Of a stretch of 64,000 nucleotides of DNA, positions 25,564 to 36,984 are shown in pieces. Numbering within the stretch: position 1 is the first letter of the stretch; every line of letters begins with the position of its first letter. Made by a program: the position numbers and the translations under genes. Source of the stretch: Stenogyne calaminthoides (Eukaryota > Streptophyta > Magnoliopsida > Lamiales > Lamiaceae). The stretch lies in NCBI GenBank assembly GCA_037126765.1, contig JBBCBC010000019.1:34308222-34372221 (forward strand), in the 5' to 3' direction. Under the pieces are notes generated by a model that did not search any database, was not told the origin of the DNA, and worked only from the letters and a program-made list of their open reading frames with translations.

Positions 25564-25952
25564 CACTGTTTTCAGAACCGAATTGAACTGAGAACCGGTC
25601 ATGAGACCGGTTTGATTACCCTAAAAAAACTATTTTTACGGTTGAACCCAAAAAAATCGGCCAAAATAAAAATACTGGTCAAAACTGGTTGAACCGACTT
25701 TTTGTTATTTTTAATTTTTTTTAATTAATTTAAAACTTAATTATATTTTTATCATCCTTATTTTAAATTGTATTGTGTTGTCTATGATTCTATTGTGTTT
25801 ATTTCAAAATGAAACTTATAATATATAACTTTAAATTTTATAAGTGCACATTCATTTTAACGGTTGGACCACCAGTTCGACCGGTCCAACCGGTTGAATC
25901 GCCAACCGGCACTCAATCCGATTTGATCGTTGGTTCGATTTTGAAAATAGTG
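25564..25952. mobile_element. hAT-type MITE, 389 bp
   Basis: The left end CACTGTTTTCAGAACCGAA mirrors the right end CACTATTTTCAAAATCGAA (read inward). Flanks CTTTATGT and CTTTGTGT form an 8-bp target duplication with one change. The interior has several ACCGGT-containing words. No ORF. Confidence 0.75.
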
Positions 25953-26321
25953 CTTTGTGTATGTTATTAGTTTTTTCTTAAAATTTGTGTCCAAATAATT
26001 GAGTACAGTTTTTATGGAAAGAGAGAATACTAAACAAACTAATAACAAAGGTCCAAAATTATATCTTCAAGCTCAAATGTATAAAAGGGAAAAAAAATAA
26101 AAAATCCTGGGGCATGGCTGTATGGGCTTTTTAAAATTGAGATAGAAGCCTAGAAATATTGAGGCCATCTCCAAATCAAAAATTTAAAATGCAGTTTTTA
26201 TATTTTAAAATAAAAATCTCTTACTCTATTTCAAAATATTCTTCATATTTTGATTCAATTTATTATTTTTTTTCATTTTAATATATTTAAATCGTCAAAC
26301 ATATATTTACATTTGGAATTA

Positions 26322-26630
26322 TACTATTCCATCCGTCCCGCTCTTATTTGAACATTTATTATTTGCATGAATTTTAATGTAAAATTTATTTATTATTATT
26401 AAAAGAGATAAAATTATTTTTTGATGGGACATTTGTATAAATTAAATGACACAAAGTTGATTTTAATATGAAAAAAATAACAATACAGGGTGTAATATTA
26501 AAATATTTGAAGAATATAGATAAGAGGAAAAAAGTTGTTTTATTTCTATTTATAGAAATGTTCAATTGAATTTTAGACGATTTTTTTTGCCAAATGTTCA
26601 AATAAGAGTGGAACGAAGAGTCCTTATAGT
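26322..26630. mobile_element. Stowaway-like MITE
   Basis: The left end TACTATTCCATCCGTCCCGC continues into CTCTTATTTGAACATTT, and the right part carries the inverse AAATGTTCAAATAAGAG. The TIR is about 35 bp with mismatches. Confidence 0.65.
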
Positions 26631-26829
26631 ACATGTATGTATGAGTATAACATTATATATACATATTAAAGTATATTTTTCTAGAATAATATATTAATAT
26701 TATTAAATTTATTAATATAAAGAGATCAAGAAAATTGTGAAAAACATCAAGCTAAGATTTTGTAGCTGGATAAATGTAAAAGGTACTTGGAGAAATAAAA
26801 TTATGTTTGATGAGTGGAGCACTAACCCT

Positions 26830-28478
26830 AAGACCCCATTTGGTTCGCGGGATTGATCGGGATATGCCATGATTAAGATTTTAATCCCTACTAATTTACC
26901 GTTTGGTTTGCGGGATGAGGACCCATGATATACTTCAAGTCCGGGCAGAAAATGTACTAAATCCCTCCATGTGAAAGGTGTGATAGAGCATATCTCAAAT
27001 GCAATATTACAAATTGTCCTTCTATTGTTTGAATAGATTCACAAGAATGAAGTGTAGTTGTTTCAATTCAATTTAAGTGTATTTATGACATTTCAATATG
27101 TATACCATCTAATCTCTCAATCTAATCCAACAATCCAAACGCATATCTTGATTCAACAAATCCAGTCAAATCAATCCAATCTTATTCAATCCCACTCAAT
27201 CCTATCACATCTAATCAATCCAGTTCCGTGAACCAAACACCCCCTAAAGCTATTCTTGTATGATCTAATTGTAGTAAATATATTGTTTCCCTTAGAGGGC
27301 GTTTGATTTACGGGACTGGATTGATAAGATGTGATAGGATTGAGTGAGATTTAGTAAGATTAGATTGATTGAACTAGATTTGTTTGAATCAAGATATGAG
27401 TTTGGATTATAGGATTTGAATGAGAGATTAGATGAGATGCCTATTGAAATGTCATAAACACTCTGAAATTGAATTAAAACAACACACTTCATTCTTGTGA
27501 ATCTATTCAAACAATAGAAGGACAATTTGTAATATTATGCAGGATATTTCTATCTCAATTCACATGAGATTGTCATATCCTCCACGAGAATTTGATATAT
27601 TTTCTATAATGTTTTGAAAACACACCGCCGGTTGAAAAAACCGGTGAATCGGCCCAAAGCCGCCAATCATAGAGGTATAGAACCGCTTATTGACCGCCAC
27701 AAATTGAATTAAAACAAAAAAACTTCATTCTTGTGAATCTATTTTGAAATGGTTGGGAAATGGTGGTCGGTCAGCGGGCGAATTGAAAAAAATGAGTGAG
27801 GAGAAATATTCGCCACCTTATCTGCCACATCGTTAAATTAATACCAATCTTAGAACTTGGTTTTGGTCGGGCGCCCGCCCTTGAAGAAGGCGTCGAGTCG
27901 TGGAGTCGAGGTTGTCGATGGTGGCGTCAAGCTTCGGTGGTGGTGGTGTGTCTTCTGATGCGCCATTTTTTGGGAGAAGAGGCCATTTTTTTTTCGGGGA
28001 GAGGAGAAGAAAATTGGGGAAAGTGATGAAGAAGAGATGAGTGGGTTGGGAAAGTAATAAAGCAGATGTGTGTCAGTTGCGTGTATTATGGAAGAGAGAG
28101 GGGAGGAGTGAGACCAAAAGGGTATTATAGAGTTTTTATCATTGATTTTGCATTTACGAGTACTTAAAATTTTTTTTTTGACCTAGTAGTATTCACTTAT
28201 CATGCTCTATATTTTGATTTTTTAAAAAATTATACATATTATATATATAATATTTATTATGACGTCATACCGGCTCAATCCGAATCCGTCCGATTCGACC
28301 CGTCCGACCTTTTTTGGGTCGTCCTCAAACTTCGGTTCGGTTTTTTAAAACATAGCTATACGGGCTTGAAGCATATCATGGGCCCCCATCCTACAAACCA
28401 AACGGGAGATTAGTTGGGATTAAAATCTTAATTCTAGCTTATCCCAATCAATCACGCGAACCAAACGGGGACCTTAGT
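26830..28478. mobile_element. Nested TIR elements (PIF/Harbinger-like ends)
   Basis: The outer ends are inverted: left GACCCCATTTGGTTCGCGGG then ATTAAGATTTTAATCCC; right GGGATTAAAATCTTAAT ... CGCGAACCAAACGGGG. Inside lies a large inverted repeat (27000-27540). A further TIR-like element at about 27605-28365 has ends ATGTTTTGAAAACACACC and, read inward, ATGTTTTAAAAAACCG. No transposase is seen; the open frame at 27796-28026 shows no motif. Edge duplications could not be settled. Confidence 0.6.
27000..27540. repeat. Long inverted repeat, arms of about 245 bp
   Basis: Left arm about 27000-27243 and right arm about 27297-27540 are imperfect reverse complements around a spacer of about 53 bp. 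The arms end in Tourist-like termini (GTGAACCAAACACCCCC and GGGCGTTTGATTTACGGG). Read-through RNA would fold into a long hairpin. It may be two copies of one MITE in opposite orientation. Confidence 0.75.
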
Positions 28479-29969
28479 GATTAGACTGGACTTGAGATTT
28501 ATCGACACTTATTTGATAGAATGTAATCATTGGGTATTTCTCATGCCCATTTTATTTATAAGATCCCTTTTTCTGATAAAAAAAATAATAATAACATGTG
28601 TTGTGCATTTATATATACGAATCATTAAATCAACATATTAATCTCTGTATTAGTATATGTAATCCAAATGAACTGATACCCAATTCTCGATTTTCAACTC
28701 AACATATAAATCATGAGTTGCTATGCTGTGAAACTTGTTCATTGTGAAATTGAATTTTTTTTTTTAACAGGCATATTTTTTAGTAATATAAGTCACACAC
28801 CCTTCAATTATCACTACGACACCCTTTGTTATAATATAAGTCACACCCTTCACTTCTATGAGTAATACCCTTTATAGTAAAAAATTACACAATTTACAGT
28901 AAAAAAATCACTCTTTAATAATATAAGTCACAATCCTTAACCAATTTTACCACAGTATACTTTGCCATAAATGATTATACAATCATATGCATTGCATATA
29001 TATAATTTAATAGTACAACATTAACCATCATTAATATTAATTTGATACAAAATAAAATTTTACACTAACAAAATCATAAAACAAACACTTACTTTTGCTA
29101 CAAATCAGAATTTCCAAATCAATAGGATTTCAAAATCCAAATTTCCACTATACACCTGGATCTTAAAACAAACACAACTTTATAGAATGTTTTAGAGGTT
29201 CTTGTTCTTCCGTTAATATAACGATTGATTTATTTATTAAACCCCAGTTCTCCACCATTTAACACTCCAATACTCTTGGACTGTATATATTTCACAACTA
29301 ACTAGATGCTCTTAGTGCGATTCACCTCAAGTTCTATTTGGAGATTTAAAATATGGTTTTCAATCCACCTAAAAAGACCTTTAAACCTCTTACTACTTTT
29401 TTTTTAATAAGAAAAATAAAACGATCTTATTGAAATGAGGTATGAATAATACCCTCAAAAAAGTACAATGAGAACCAGAAAAACTCTATCCTAGCCTCCA
29501 AGAACAGAAATACTATGAGTACTTTGGCACACCTAGTTCAAAAAGTCCAAAATGCAGGTTCACTCTAAAATATCATTTGGATTTCTTATAAATACAACAC
29601 ACTTTATACATTTTAAAATAACTTGCCCACCTACTTTACTCTTTTTAATGCATTATTATACATGTGTATGTGAAATATTGAGTTAAAAACTTTTTTATCC
29701 CAAGATTTATGTCTTTTAAGCAAAAAGTTCTAAATTAGTTAAAGAATTTAATTTAGTCCCATATTTTATTTACCTTGTTCAGTTTTAGCCAATTTTATGA
29801 TGTCGTTTTCGGTTTATCGATCAAAATTAGACTAAAGTTGAGCAATGTAAAAATATGTGGGACAAGTTTGAATTTTTTAACTATCTTCGGACCTTTTACG
29901 GGAAAAGGTAAAAGTTTATGGGAAAAAAATATTTTAACACTTCAGAAAGTTAATAATATTGATACATGG
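28479..29969. other. Intergenic sequence
   Basis: AT-rich. 28770-28950 repeats loosely related words (AAGTCACACCCTTCA). No gene is supported. Confidence 0.4.
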
Positions 29970-32900
29970 TTAATCACTCTCACTACCAGAATCCAAGAAG
30001 CTGAAACCTGTCTGTGCATCAAGCCTTACAAGTAGCAGCGCGGTTTTCTTGTTTCACAAGCCTGTTTCATCTGGTGTTTCATGCCTTGGATTTGCGTCAC
30101 ATGTCTATGGGCCGGGTGAACCATCTACAACCTAAACACTAAATAATAAACCCTAAATCATGACCTATTCGGGCCGGGTGAACCATGAACCACTTGGGCC
30201 GGATGACGGAACGGAGTGGGCCGGAATGGACACGGGGTGTAAATTCGAGGCATGAAACACCAGATGAAACACACATGTGAAATAGGGAATCCGAGCCGTA
30301 CAAGTAGTGCTCCAGGGTTTTCTTCAGACCATGAAATGCCTTCATTTTGTAGAAGATTAATGACCTGTGTTGGGCAAAGGAAAGACCATATGAACAAAAT
30401 TAGCTATACAATACATAACTCTCTCTCATGCTTACCATTTTCCCAATGTAATGCACATTTATTTTTCACGATATAATAATCTCACTGTCACTTACTTTTT
30501 CACTATCTTTTTTAAAATTCTACCGCACTACATATTATCAACCAAACACATAAAAGTCAAATTCACCTTTTTACTATTGATAGATTTCTCAATCAGGATT
30601 TTCCCAATCCCCCTACAGTCCAAAACAAATAGTACTATTTCACAAACCCCAAACTTGCCATGTACGGAACATAAGGAAGATAAATGGACACACATAAATC
30701 ACATTCTTTTTTGTACACGAAAACTTGTATGCACCAGGTTTTTATGTAGACATCATAATAATGGGAAAAGAAAAGCTCAACTAATTACCGAGTTTTTCAG
30801 CTTTGGCTCGCCAACACTATGCCTCCCACATCCAGTGATAACCTTGAACGACTTCACAGCTAGATATGCAGAAAGAAGTGCATTGTTTAAATGAACTAGA
30901 CAAATTCAGAATTGGTAATAATGGAAAAATGGCACAGATTCTTACATTGCATACATGCTCCAAATAGAAGGTGGAGCTTCAAAAGCTTCATTGCTCCTTT
31001 AACATGTTGTTCATGCAGATCAATTGTTATCTTGTTTTCTGTACTCTTATTTCTGCAGTCCAAGTGTAAAGGGTGAGGCACAATAAGCTCTTAACCAGAT
31101 TGGAGTTGTATAATCTTCAACATACAAGAGCCCACCTTTCGATAAAATTATCCATACTAGTCTTTTCATCTGCCTCTCGAGCCATTTTTTTTGGTGACCT
31201 CCCCTGCGGTAATTCAGAGAGGTTTTGTAAGGGACACTATACCACATAAGATTTGACTAGAAAAATAACTTGCATCTTCTATAGTACAAAGATAATAAAT
31301 ATATAAAAAGAGGCATCTAAGCAAGTGTAGCTAATAAATTCAAACTATTTACCTTAAAAGAGAAAAAAATATTTTGTAAACCAATCTTACGACAAAAACA
31401 TGCATTAAAATATAGGCATTAAATTTTTTTGTAGTCCTGTAACTTTGCTTCGTTTTGAAATTGGTCCCGTACGTTTTGACTTTTTGATTTTGGTCCTGTA
31501 AGTTTTTTAAAATTTTGAAATTGGTCCTGTAAATTTTTTAAAATTTTGAAATTGGTCCTGTAAGTTTCTAAAAATTTTGAAATTGGTCCTTTTCACCTGC
31601 TACAATAGGTTACCAAGCAGGTAACCGCTACATATGTAATTATTTTGTTATTCCCTTTAATTTCGAAGTGTCACTTGAACTTTTTTAATCATAATAATCT
31701 TAGCCAGATTTTTGATTGGGTTTAAAAACAATTTGTACATTAAAAGACAAAACAAATCAGGTCAGTTTATTGGGTCTAAACTGATCAAAAAATAAAAAAA
31801 TAAATCAAAATAAACAGAAAATTACTATTCCTGCCTAAAAAAACACGCAAAAAATCCCGACATAAAATTATTAGGATTAAAAAAGTTTAAGTGGTATTTC
31901 GAAATTAAAATAAAAAATAAAATAATTACATAGATGGTTGCTACCTGATTGGTGACCTGCTATAGCAGGTGAAATGACCAATTTCAAAAATTTTAAAAAC
32001 TTACAGGACCAAAATAAAAAAGTCAAAACATACGGGACCAATTTCAAAACAATGCAAAGTTACAGGACTATAAAATACTTAATACCTAAAATATAAAATC
32101 TTACTACTAAAACAAGTTTGTAATAGTTTCTACAAAAAAAATCAAAAGAAGCACAGAATTACTTGCAAGAAGTGATCAAGACAGTAATCAAAACAAGTGA
32201 AACAAACTATTGTCATAATGCATATAGGTGATTAATTGATCTAAAAGGATCCAAATAAAAGTGAAAACACTATGGAATACTTGCTGAAGGCCTGGGGAAT
32301 AAATTCATGTATAAGATGCATATTCCCATTGAAGAATTTCTAACCAAGCGCCCCTAATAAAGCACAAGTGTTAGAAACAGGAAAATCGATGATTTTCATA
32401 TTCTAACTTAGGGTGAAAACTTCCACATCTGTTCAAGAAAATAAATTCTATTTCAATCAGAAAAAACGGAACTACAACTACCAACCTATGCCTGTGTCTT
32501 TTAATGCATCTTCAAGTTATAAACAGGTAATGCAACAGATATACTATCAGCATTTGTATCTGAGAAACTATGTCCCAAAAAACATATATCAGACTGTTTT
32601 AAGTACCATGGATAAGCTTCCCTTGTTCACTGTCGCTCTTTGATCACGTGACGCCATTTTCTTAACTATATTTTTCCAATTCATGATGTTAGGTTCCTTT
32701 TCGGCTGCCTTGGGAGTGGGCATATTGAACAAAGCATTCAGAAGTTCCGACTTCAAGTTTCCCATCTCTGTGGAATGATGAGATCCACCGGATTCCGAAG
32801 CTTTCAAATCATGTCTGAAATAAGAAAAGCGATAAATCTATTTAAGCTGCTATTAGGAGTCATATAAATGTCTTGCAGCAGAAAATTTTGTACAGCAAAC

Positions 32901-33347
32901 AATTTTCAACTTATAAAAGTTAAGTAAGCAGCTTAATCCCGCATGTTGGACCAACATAATGGCTAAAAATAGAGTAAACCAGGGATACTATGTTCAACTT
33001 ATTCAATAGAATTACGATTTTAAGGATTCTAATCAGAAATTACTTTAATGTTAAATTTGATCAATCATAAATTCAGAAGTTGATTTCTTTGCATTCTTTA
33101 TTCTTATAAAAACTCATAAGCACAAACGCTTTCTTTCTTTCTTCCACTCCAGGAATTTATGTTTCATTGGAAGTTTCTTCTTGTCTACCGTTCGGACTGG
33201 ATAAAGCCATTCATCTTGGGAGAAAACTAATAGATGGACCAACGACAAAGAACCTCAGTACCTGAAAGGAATTCCTGCAAACCACACATTGTCTTGAAGT
33301 CCAACATCTGATGACTTAGAAGTTGAGTCAGATGTTGTATCACCTAC
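29970..33347 (-). CDS. C-terminal exons of an Smr-domain (DUF1771-Smr type) protein
   Basis: Splice-compatible exons on the minus strand are 33347-33262, 32814 to about 32640, 31203-31136, 31052-30946, 30859-30789 and 30364 onward. They encode in order a Q-D-N-V-W-F-A-G segment, M-N-W-K-N-I-V-K-K-M, M-A-R-E-A-D-E-K (end of DUF1771), the Smr start I-D-L-H-E-Q-H-V, the Smr core V-I-T-G-C-G-R-H-S-V-G and its end V-I-N-L-L-Q-N-E-G-I. I recognise this as the plant Smr family of the At5g58720 type, by recall. Smr domains are known RNA/DNA-binding or nicking modules. The first part of DUF1771 was not found, so at least one exon is missing or decayed. The last exon is split by a TIR insertion (30051-30293), with the original C-terminus surviving to TAA at 29970-29972. 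See the adjacent NTF2-RRM exons. Confidence 0.65.
30051..30293. mobile_element. TIR insertion in the last Smr exon
   Basis: Near-terminal inverted repeats of about 34 bp contain the perfect 22-bp pair GTTTCATCTGGTGTTTCATG(CC) at 30063-30084 and its complement at 30249-30270. The insert is flanked by diverged copies of the same exon sequence (30022-30050 and 30294-30324), of which one continues into the original C-terminus. The middle repeats GGGCCGGGTGAACCAT. Confidence 0.7.
30365..30788. other. Intron between the last two Smr exons
   Basis: GTAATT...ACACAG on the minus strand, 424 bp. The plus-strand open frame here is the antisense of intron and exon. Confidence 0.6.
31431..32071. mobile_element. 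Foldback/TIR MITE in an Smr-gene intron
   Basis: The left end GTAGTCCTGTAACTTTGC is mirrored by GCAAAGTTACAGGACTAT at the right. Both arms continue with TTTTGAAATTGGTCCCGTA and a TTTGATTTTGGTCCTGTAAG block. The left arm has three tandem copies of a roughly 36-bp unit with AAATTGGTCCTGTAA. Inner arms include CACCTGCTA / TAGCAGGTG. Confidence 0.8.
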
Positions 33348-34210
33348 CTACAAGACAAATTAAAATCTTTAGAACTCAAGCAAACAAGTAATGACCATGC
33401 TTTATGATAAAGTATGAAACTAATTAACTTTGATAGAAATTTATGGTAATAGTCTTTGAAGGCAAAATAAGTGAAGAAACCGTTGTCATTTCATCATAAC
33501 AATTGAATTCAGAAAAAAAAGGCACAAAGATCAGAGATGAAAATAGATCATCAAGAAAATTGCTCAATGATGAAAGCTGATTGGTTTAAGATCCAAAATT
33601 CACAATTCCGCAACACTTTCTCTGCTGGAATAGGTAATAATATCCACAACAAAAATGAGAATGCATTTTGTCAAGTGAAAAATTATAAGTGTTGCTTTAG
33701 AAGTCGTCTGATTCTCCAAAGAGGGTTTTCCATCCTCATATGCGTAAAGGTAAAATAAAAAAACCCAGATTTAGGTATTCTAAAGTACTACATAAATAAG
33801 AAACTAAACAGTGGAAACAAATGTTCGAATAAAGCTGATGAGAAGCTAAATCACATTTTTGTTTTAGGACAAGTGACATGTTCTTTATAATAACCTAATG
33901 TTTGATGAGCTTTAAAGCATGTCATAAGGGTGATATTTTTATTATTCCAAAATAGCACCCCTGATGCATGAAAGTAACTTCATTCATCAATAATGCTATC
34001 ACATTATCCATTTTGGACTTCCAGCCAGATCATCCCATAGTCCATAGGTTATGGTTATCTATCTATTGCCTTTGCTTATGATGCTCCTTCAATTAAGTAT
34101 ATCAGCATGTTCTCAGAGCTGTACTATGCATGAGTTTTTTAAATAATAATACAATTAAGATGATTGACGGAGGCATTATCAGATGCTTGAAAAATAAATG
34201 ACAGTCAATT

Positions 34211-35919
34211 CTAGCATATGCAGCTATTTGGTTCAAGAAGATACTGAGAATCTTCTATGCTGGTAGCCTTGTAATATCCACTGTGTTGCTCAATTGAGGA
34301 AGCTAACATATCAACCAACACATCCAAAGCCTGGAAAGGAAAATAAAAATTAAAACCCATTTTACAAACACAAGAAAAAACAGCATAAGTAAAAGTAGAG
34401 CAAGTATGATACTTTATAGTATAAAATTCATTCTCCAATGAATAGCATTTCATTTTTAACCATGAATCCACAAAACTCAACATACCTCTGCAGCTTTTTG
34501 AACAGAACTTGCTTCCTCAAATTCCACAAAGCCAAAACAAAATTGTTGTTGCTGCAATGAACACATAATCACAAGCCTGATTGTGTACTAATAAAACTTG
34601 TCCAGAGACAATAAGCATCAATCGTCTCCCCATTAATAAAAGAAAATTAGTAACAATAACTTAAATTAGTGGAGATCAGGACATACTCTATCGCTTCTAA
34701 CTTGAATTCCATCTTTTTTTATGGTTCCAAATTTCTTGAACACGTCCTCAAGTAATGCTTCAGAAGCCGTCATTGGAAGGTCCATTATATATATAGAGTA
34801 ACCATCAGCTGCACAAGCCGAGAGACACATATGTTTACACATACAAGGAAAGGTGCTTCAACCAAAAAGAATCAAGAAGAACCAAAGACATGATTCTCCT
34901 GAACTGAATATATCAACTCAAACAACAATTGGGAAAACAAAAAAGACGTGTCAAATCACCAGGCTCCGTAGCAACGGGCACCACATCATCATTGACCAAT
35001 GGTGGACTCAGAGGGGTAGTATTCACATATATGAACATGTCATTCAAAACAAAGTAGCCCTTGTCTTGCGGAGCAAGGAAGAAAGTTTGAGCAAAGTTGC
35101 TAACTTTGTTGTCTTCTCCTGTTAGAGAGCCAGTTACAAGAACATGAACTCCACCATTGAATGAATCTTGTGCATCCACTGACATAATATTCGCTCTGAA
35201 CTCTCCATAGTTTAGTGATGCAATTTTATCATTGATTGCCTGCAACCCGATCCGCACAAAAACACTTTAAAAAACTAAACTTTACCCATATAATTAATTG
35301 CATTAGTGAAAGAATTCGTCCCATCTAAAAGTCTGAACTTGTAGAGAGGTGTGAAATTAATTCGTTTATTTAATTTCCCTAACACTCCCCTCACTCGTAG
35401 GCTTAATTATCCTACTCCATCATTGAGAGGAGGCCATCGAGTGAACAATTTAATATGACTAGAGTTGCTTTCAGCGAAAATCGACCCAGGACGTGAGCCT
35501 GAGCCTGAATGCTCTAATACCATGAAAGAATTTCATCTCATCTAAAAGTCGGAACTTGTAGAGAGGTGTTGAATTAATTAGTTTATTTAATTTCCCTAAC
35601 AATTAGCTTATCATATAACAGTCCGTTCCTAAAATTAAACTAATAAAGAAAGTATCTGAATCCAATGCTTACTTGCATAATGGTGGTGATGCTCATTGAG
35701 GCATCCGCCTCAGGACGACTAAGCGTGCTGATGTCCTGGTAAAATCGATGAGCAAGCTCAGGTGAATGATGCAGTATCTGATAGTACTGCACAACAAATG
35801 CATCCCCCACCTATTATTCCAACAAAATCAATCAAAGTTTAAAGAAAAAAAGGTACATTCCTGCCATGAAAAGAAATCAAATAAGGAAAACTCACAACTT
35901 TAGCAGAAACTGTTGCCAT
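34211..35919 (-). CDS. NTF2-RRM (plant G3BP-like) gene joined to an Smr-family exon: candidate chimera
   Basis: Exons: 35919-35896 (M-A-T-V-S-A-K-V), 35810-35673 and 35239-34960 (NTF2-like fold, A-H-R-F-Y-Q-D then G-S-L-T-G and F-A-Q-T-F-F-L-A-P-Q), 34808-34687 and 34551-34486 (RRM: Y-S-I-Y-I-M-D-L-P, then RNP1-like C-F-G-F-V-E-F-E). All junctions are GT-AG and phases fit. Plant G3BP-like proteins bind RNA in stress granules. Here the usual long linker is very short, and the RRM stops at K-A-A-E where family members continue with the last strand and RGG tail. The next exon (34330 on, phase 0, in frame) instead reads A-L-D-V-L-V-D-M-L-A-S-S, a segment I recognise from the Smr family. Read straight on, it ends at TAG 34211-34213; a non-canonical GC donor might link it to 33343 or 33347. 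Confidence 0.7.
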
Positions 35920-36404
35920 CACTGATTAAATATCTTAAATAAAGACCTGCACAATCCCATTTCCCATCCGAAATAAGCGTATCTATTTACCAAATAGTAG
36001 GTGAAATTAATCAAGCATATAAATTATCTTCCAATCACGTGATACCTGTGAGAGAATCGGATCCGATTTAAAAAAACACAGAAAGAAAAACAGGGTTTTT
36101 TTTTTTTTGAAGATTCAGAGCAACACCAAGTCAGTTCAGTGCTTAACGTCAAAGATGGAGCAAGAAAGGTGGTCAACCCAGCTTCATATTTCAGCGGTGC
36201 TTTTACAAAGAGGTTACTTCCGAGCTGAATCGAGCGCCAACTGTTCATTGCTTTACAGCTTTTTTTCTCCTTTTTAGTACTATATATTTTGTGTTTCTTT
36301 TATGGAGTATAGAATATTTTTAAATTGTTTATTACCATATTTTTGTTAATACTAGTAGTATAATTTTGTATTGGGGAACCGTTTAACTTTATCTTCTTTG
36401 ATAA
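35920..36404. other. 5' flank of the NTF2-RRM gene
   Basis: Probably contains the 5' UTR and promoter on the minus strand. The open frame at 36024-36248 has no motif. No TATA box could be assigned with confidence. Confidence 0.4.
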
Positions 36405-36535
36405 AAACTCGTATGAGACGGTTTCATACATGAGATGTGGTGAAAACTAGCACAAATCATCATTCACCTTTTAAAGTGTTAAAATGTTGTGTCCATATTA
36501 TCCTCCGTCTCACACAAGTGTGTCTCTTTTTCTTT
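36405..36535. mobile_element. Small TIR MITE, inverted relative of 18591-18742
   Basis: Carries TATGAGACGGTTTCA at the left and CCGTCTCACACAAGTGTGTC at the right, the reverse of the arrangement at 18591-18742. Confidence 0.6.
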
Positions 36536-36642
36536 TGCTTTATTAAAGTGGGTTTAGTCTAAGAAAATGATAAAATAATAAATTGTAAATGTCATTTTTT
36601 TATTAATCAATATAAAAAAAATATTAATAATATAAATTTAAC

Positions 36643-36845
36643 TACTCCCTCCGTACCAACATTACTTGAACACTTGTTTTATTTGAACGTCTCAACATTA
36701 CTTGAACACTCCCAAAATGGAAACAAATATAATATTAATACACTCACGATACCCTTATTTTATTCCACTCAAACCCGCTGAAATTCACTTTACTTGATTT
36801 GCGTGTCATTTTCAGTGTTCAAATCTTTATGGGACGGAGGGAGTA
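36643..36845. mobile_element. Stowaway-like MITE
   Basis: TACTCCCTCCGTACC at the left and GGGACGGAGGGAGTA at the right, with a partly palindromic interior (CATTACTTGAACACTTG...). About 203 bp with TA edges. Confidence 0.8.
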
Positions 36846-36984
36846 TTATGTTTTAAGCTGTTAAATATAAAAGAACAAAATAAGAAAAGTATATGTAGAA
36901 TATAATGTAGCGTTGAGAATTGGAGATGAATTTGAGTGTATATAATGCGAAATTTGTAGTAGAGTAGACAGTTTTGTACATTTA

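Noticed and set aside
27796..28026. Open frame of 76 codons rich in W, G and R
   Set aside because: Lies inside nested non-autonomous elements and has no recognisable domain or splice context.
30451..30894. Plus-strand open frame of 147 codons
   Set aside because: Antisense to an Smr exon and intron on the minus strand.
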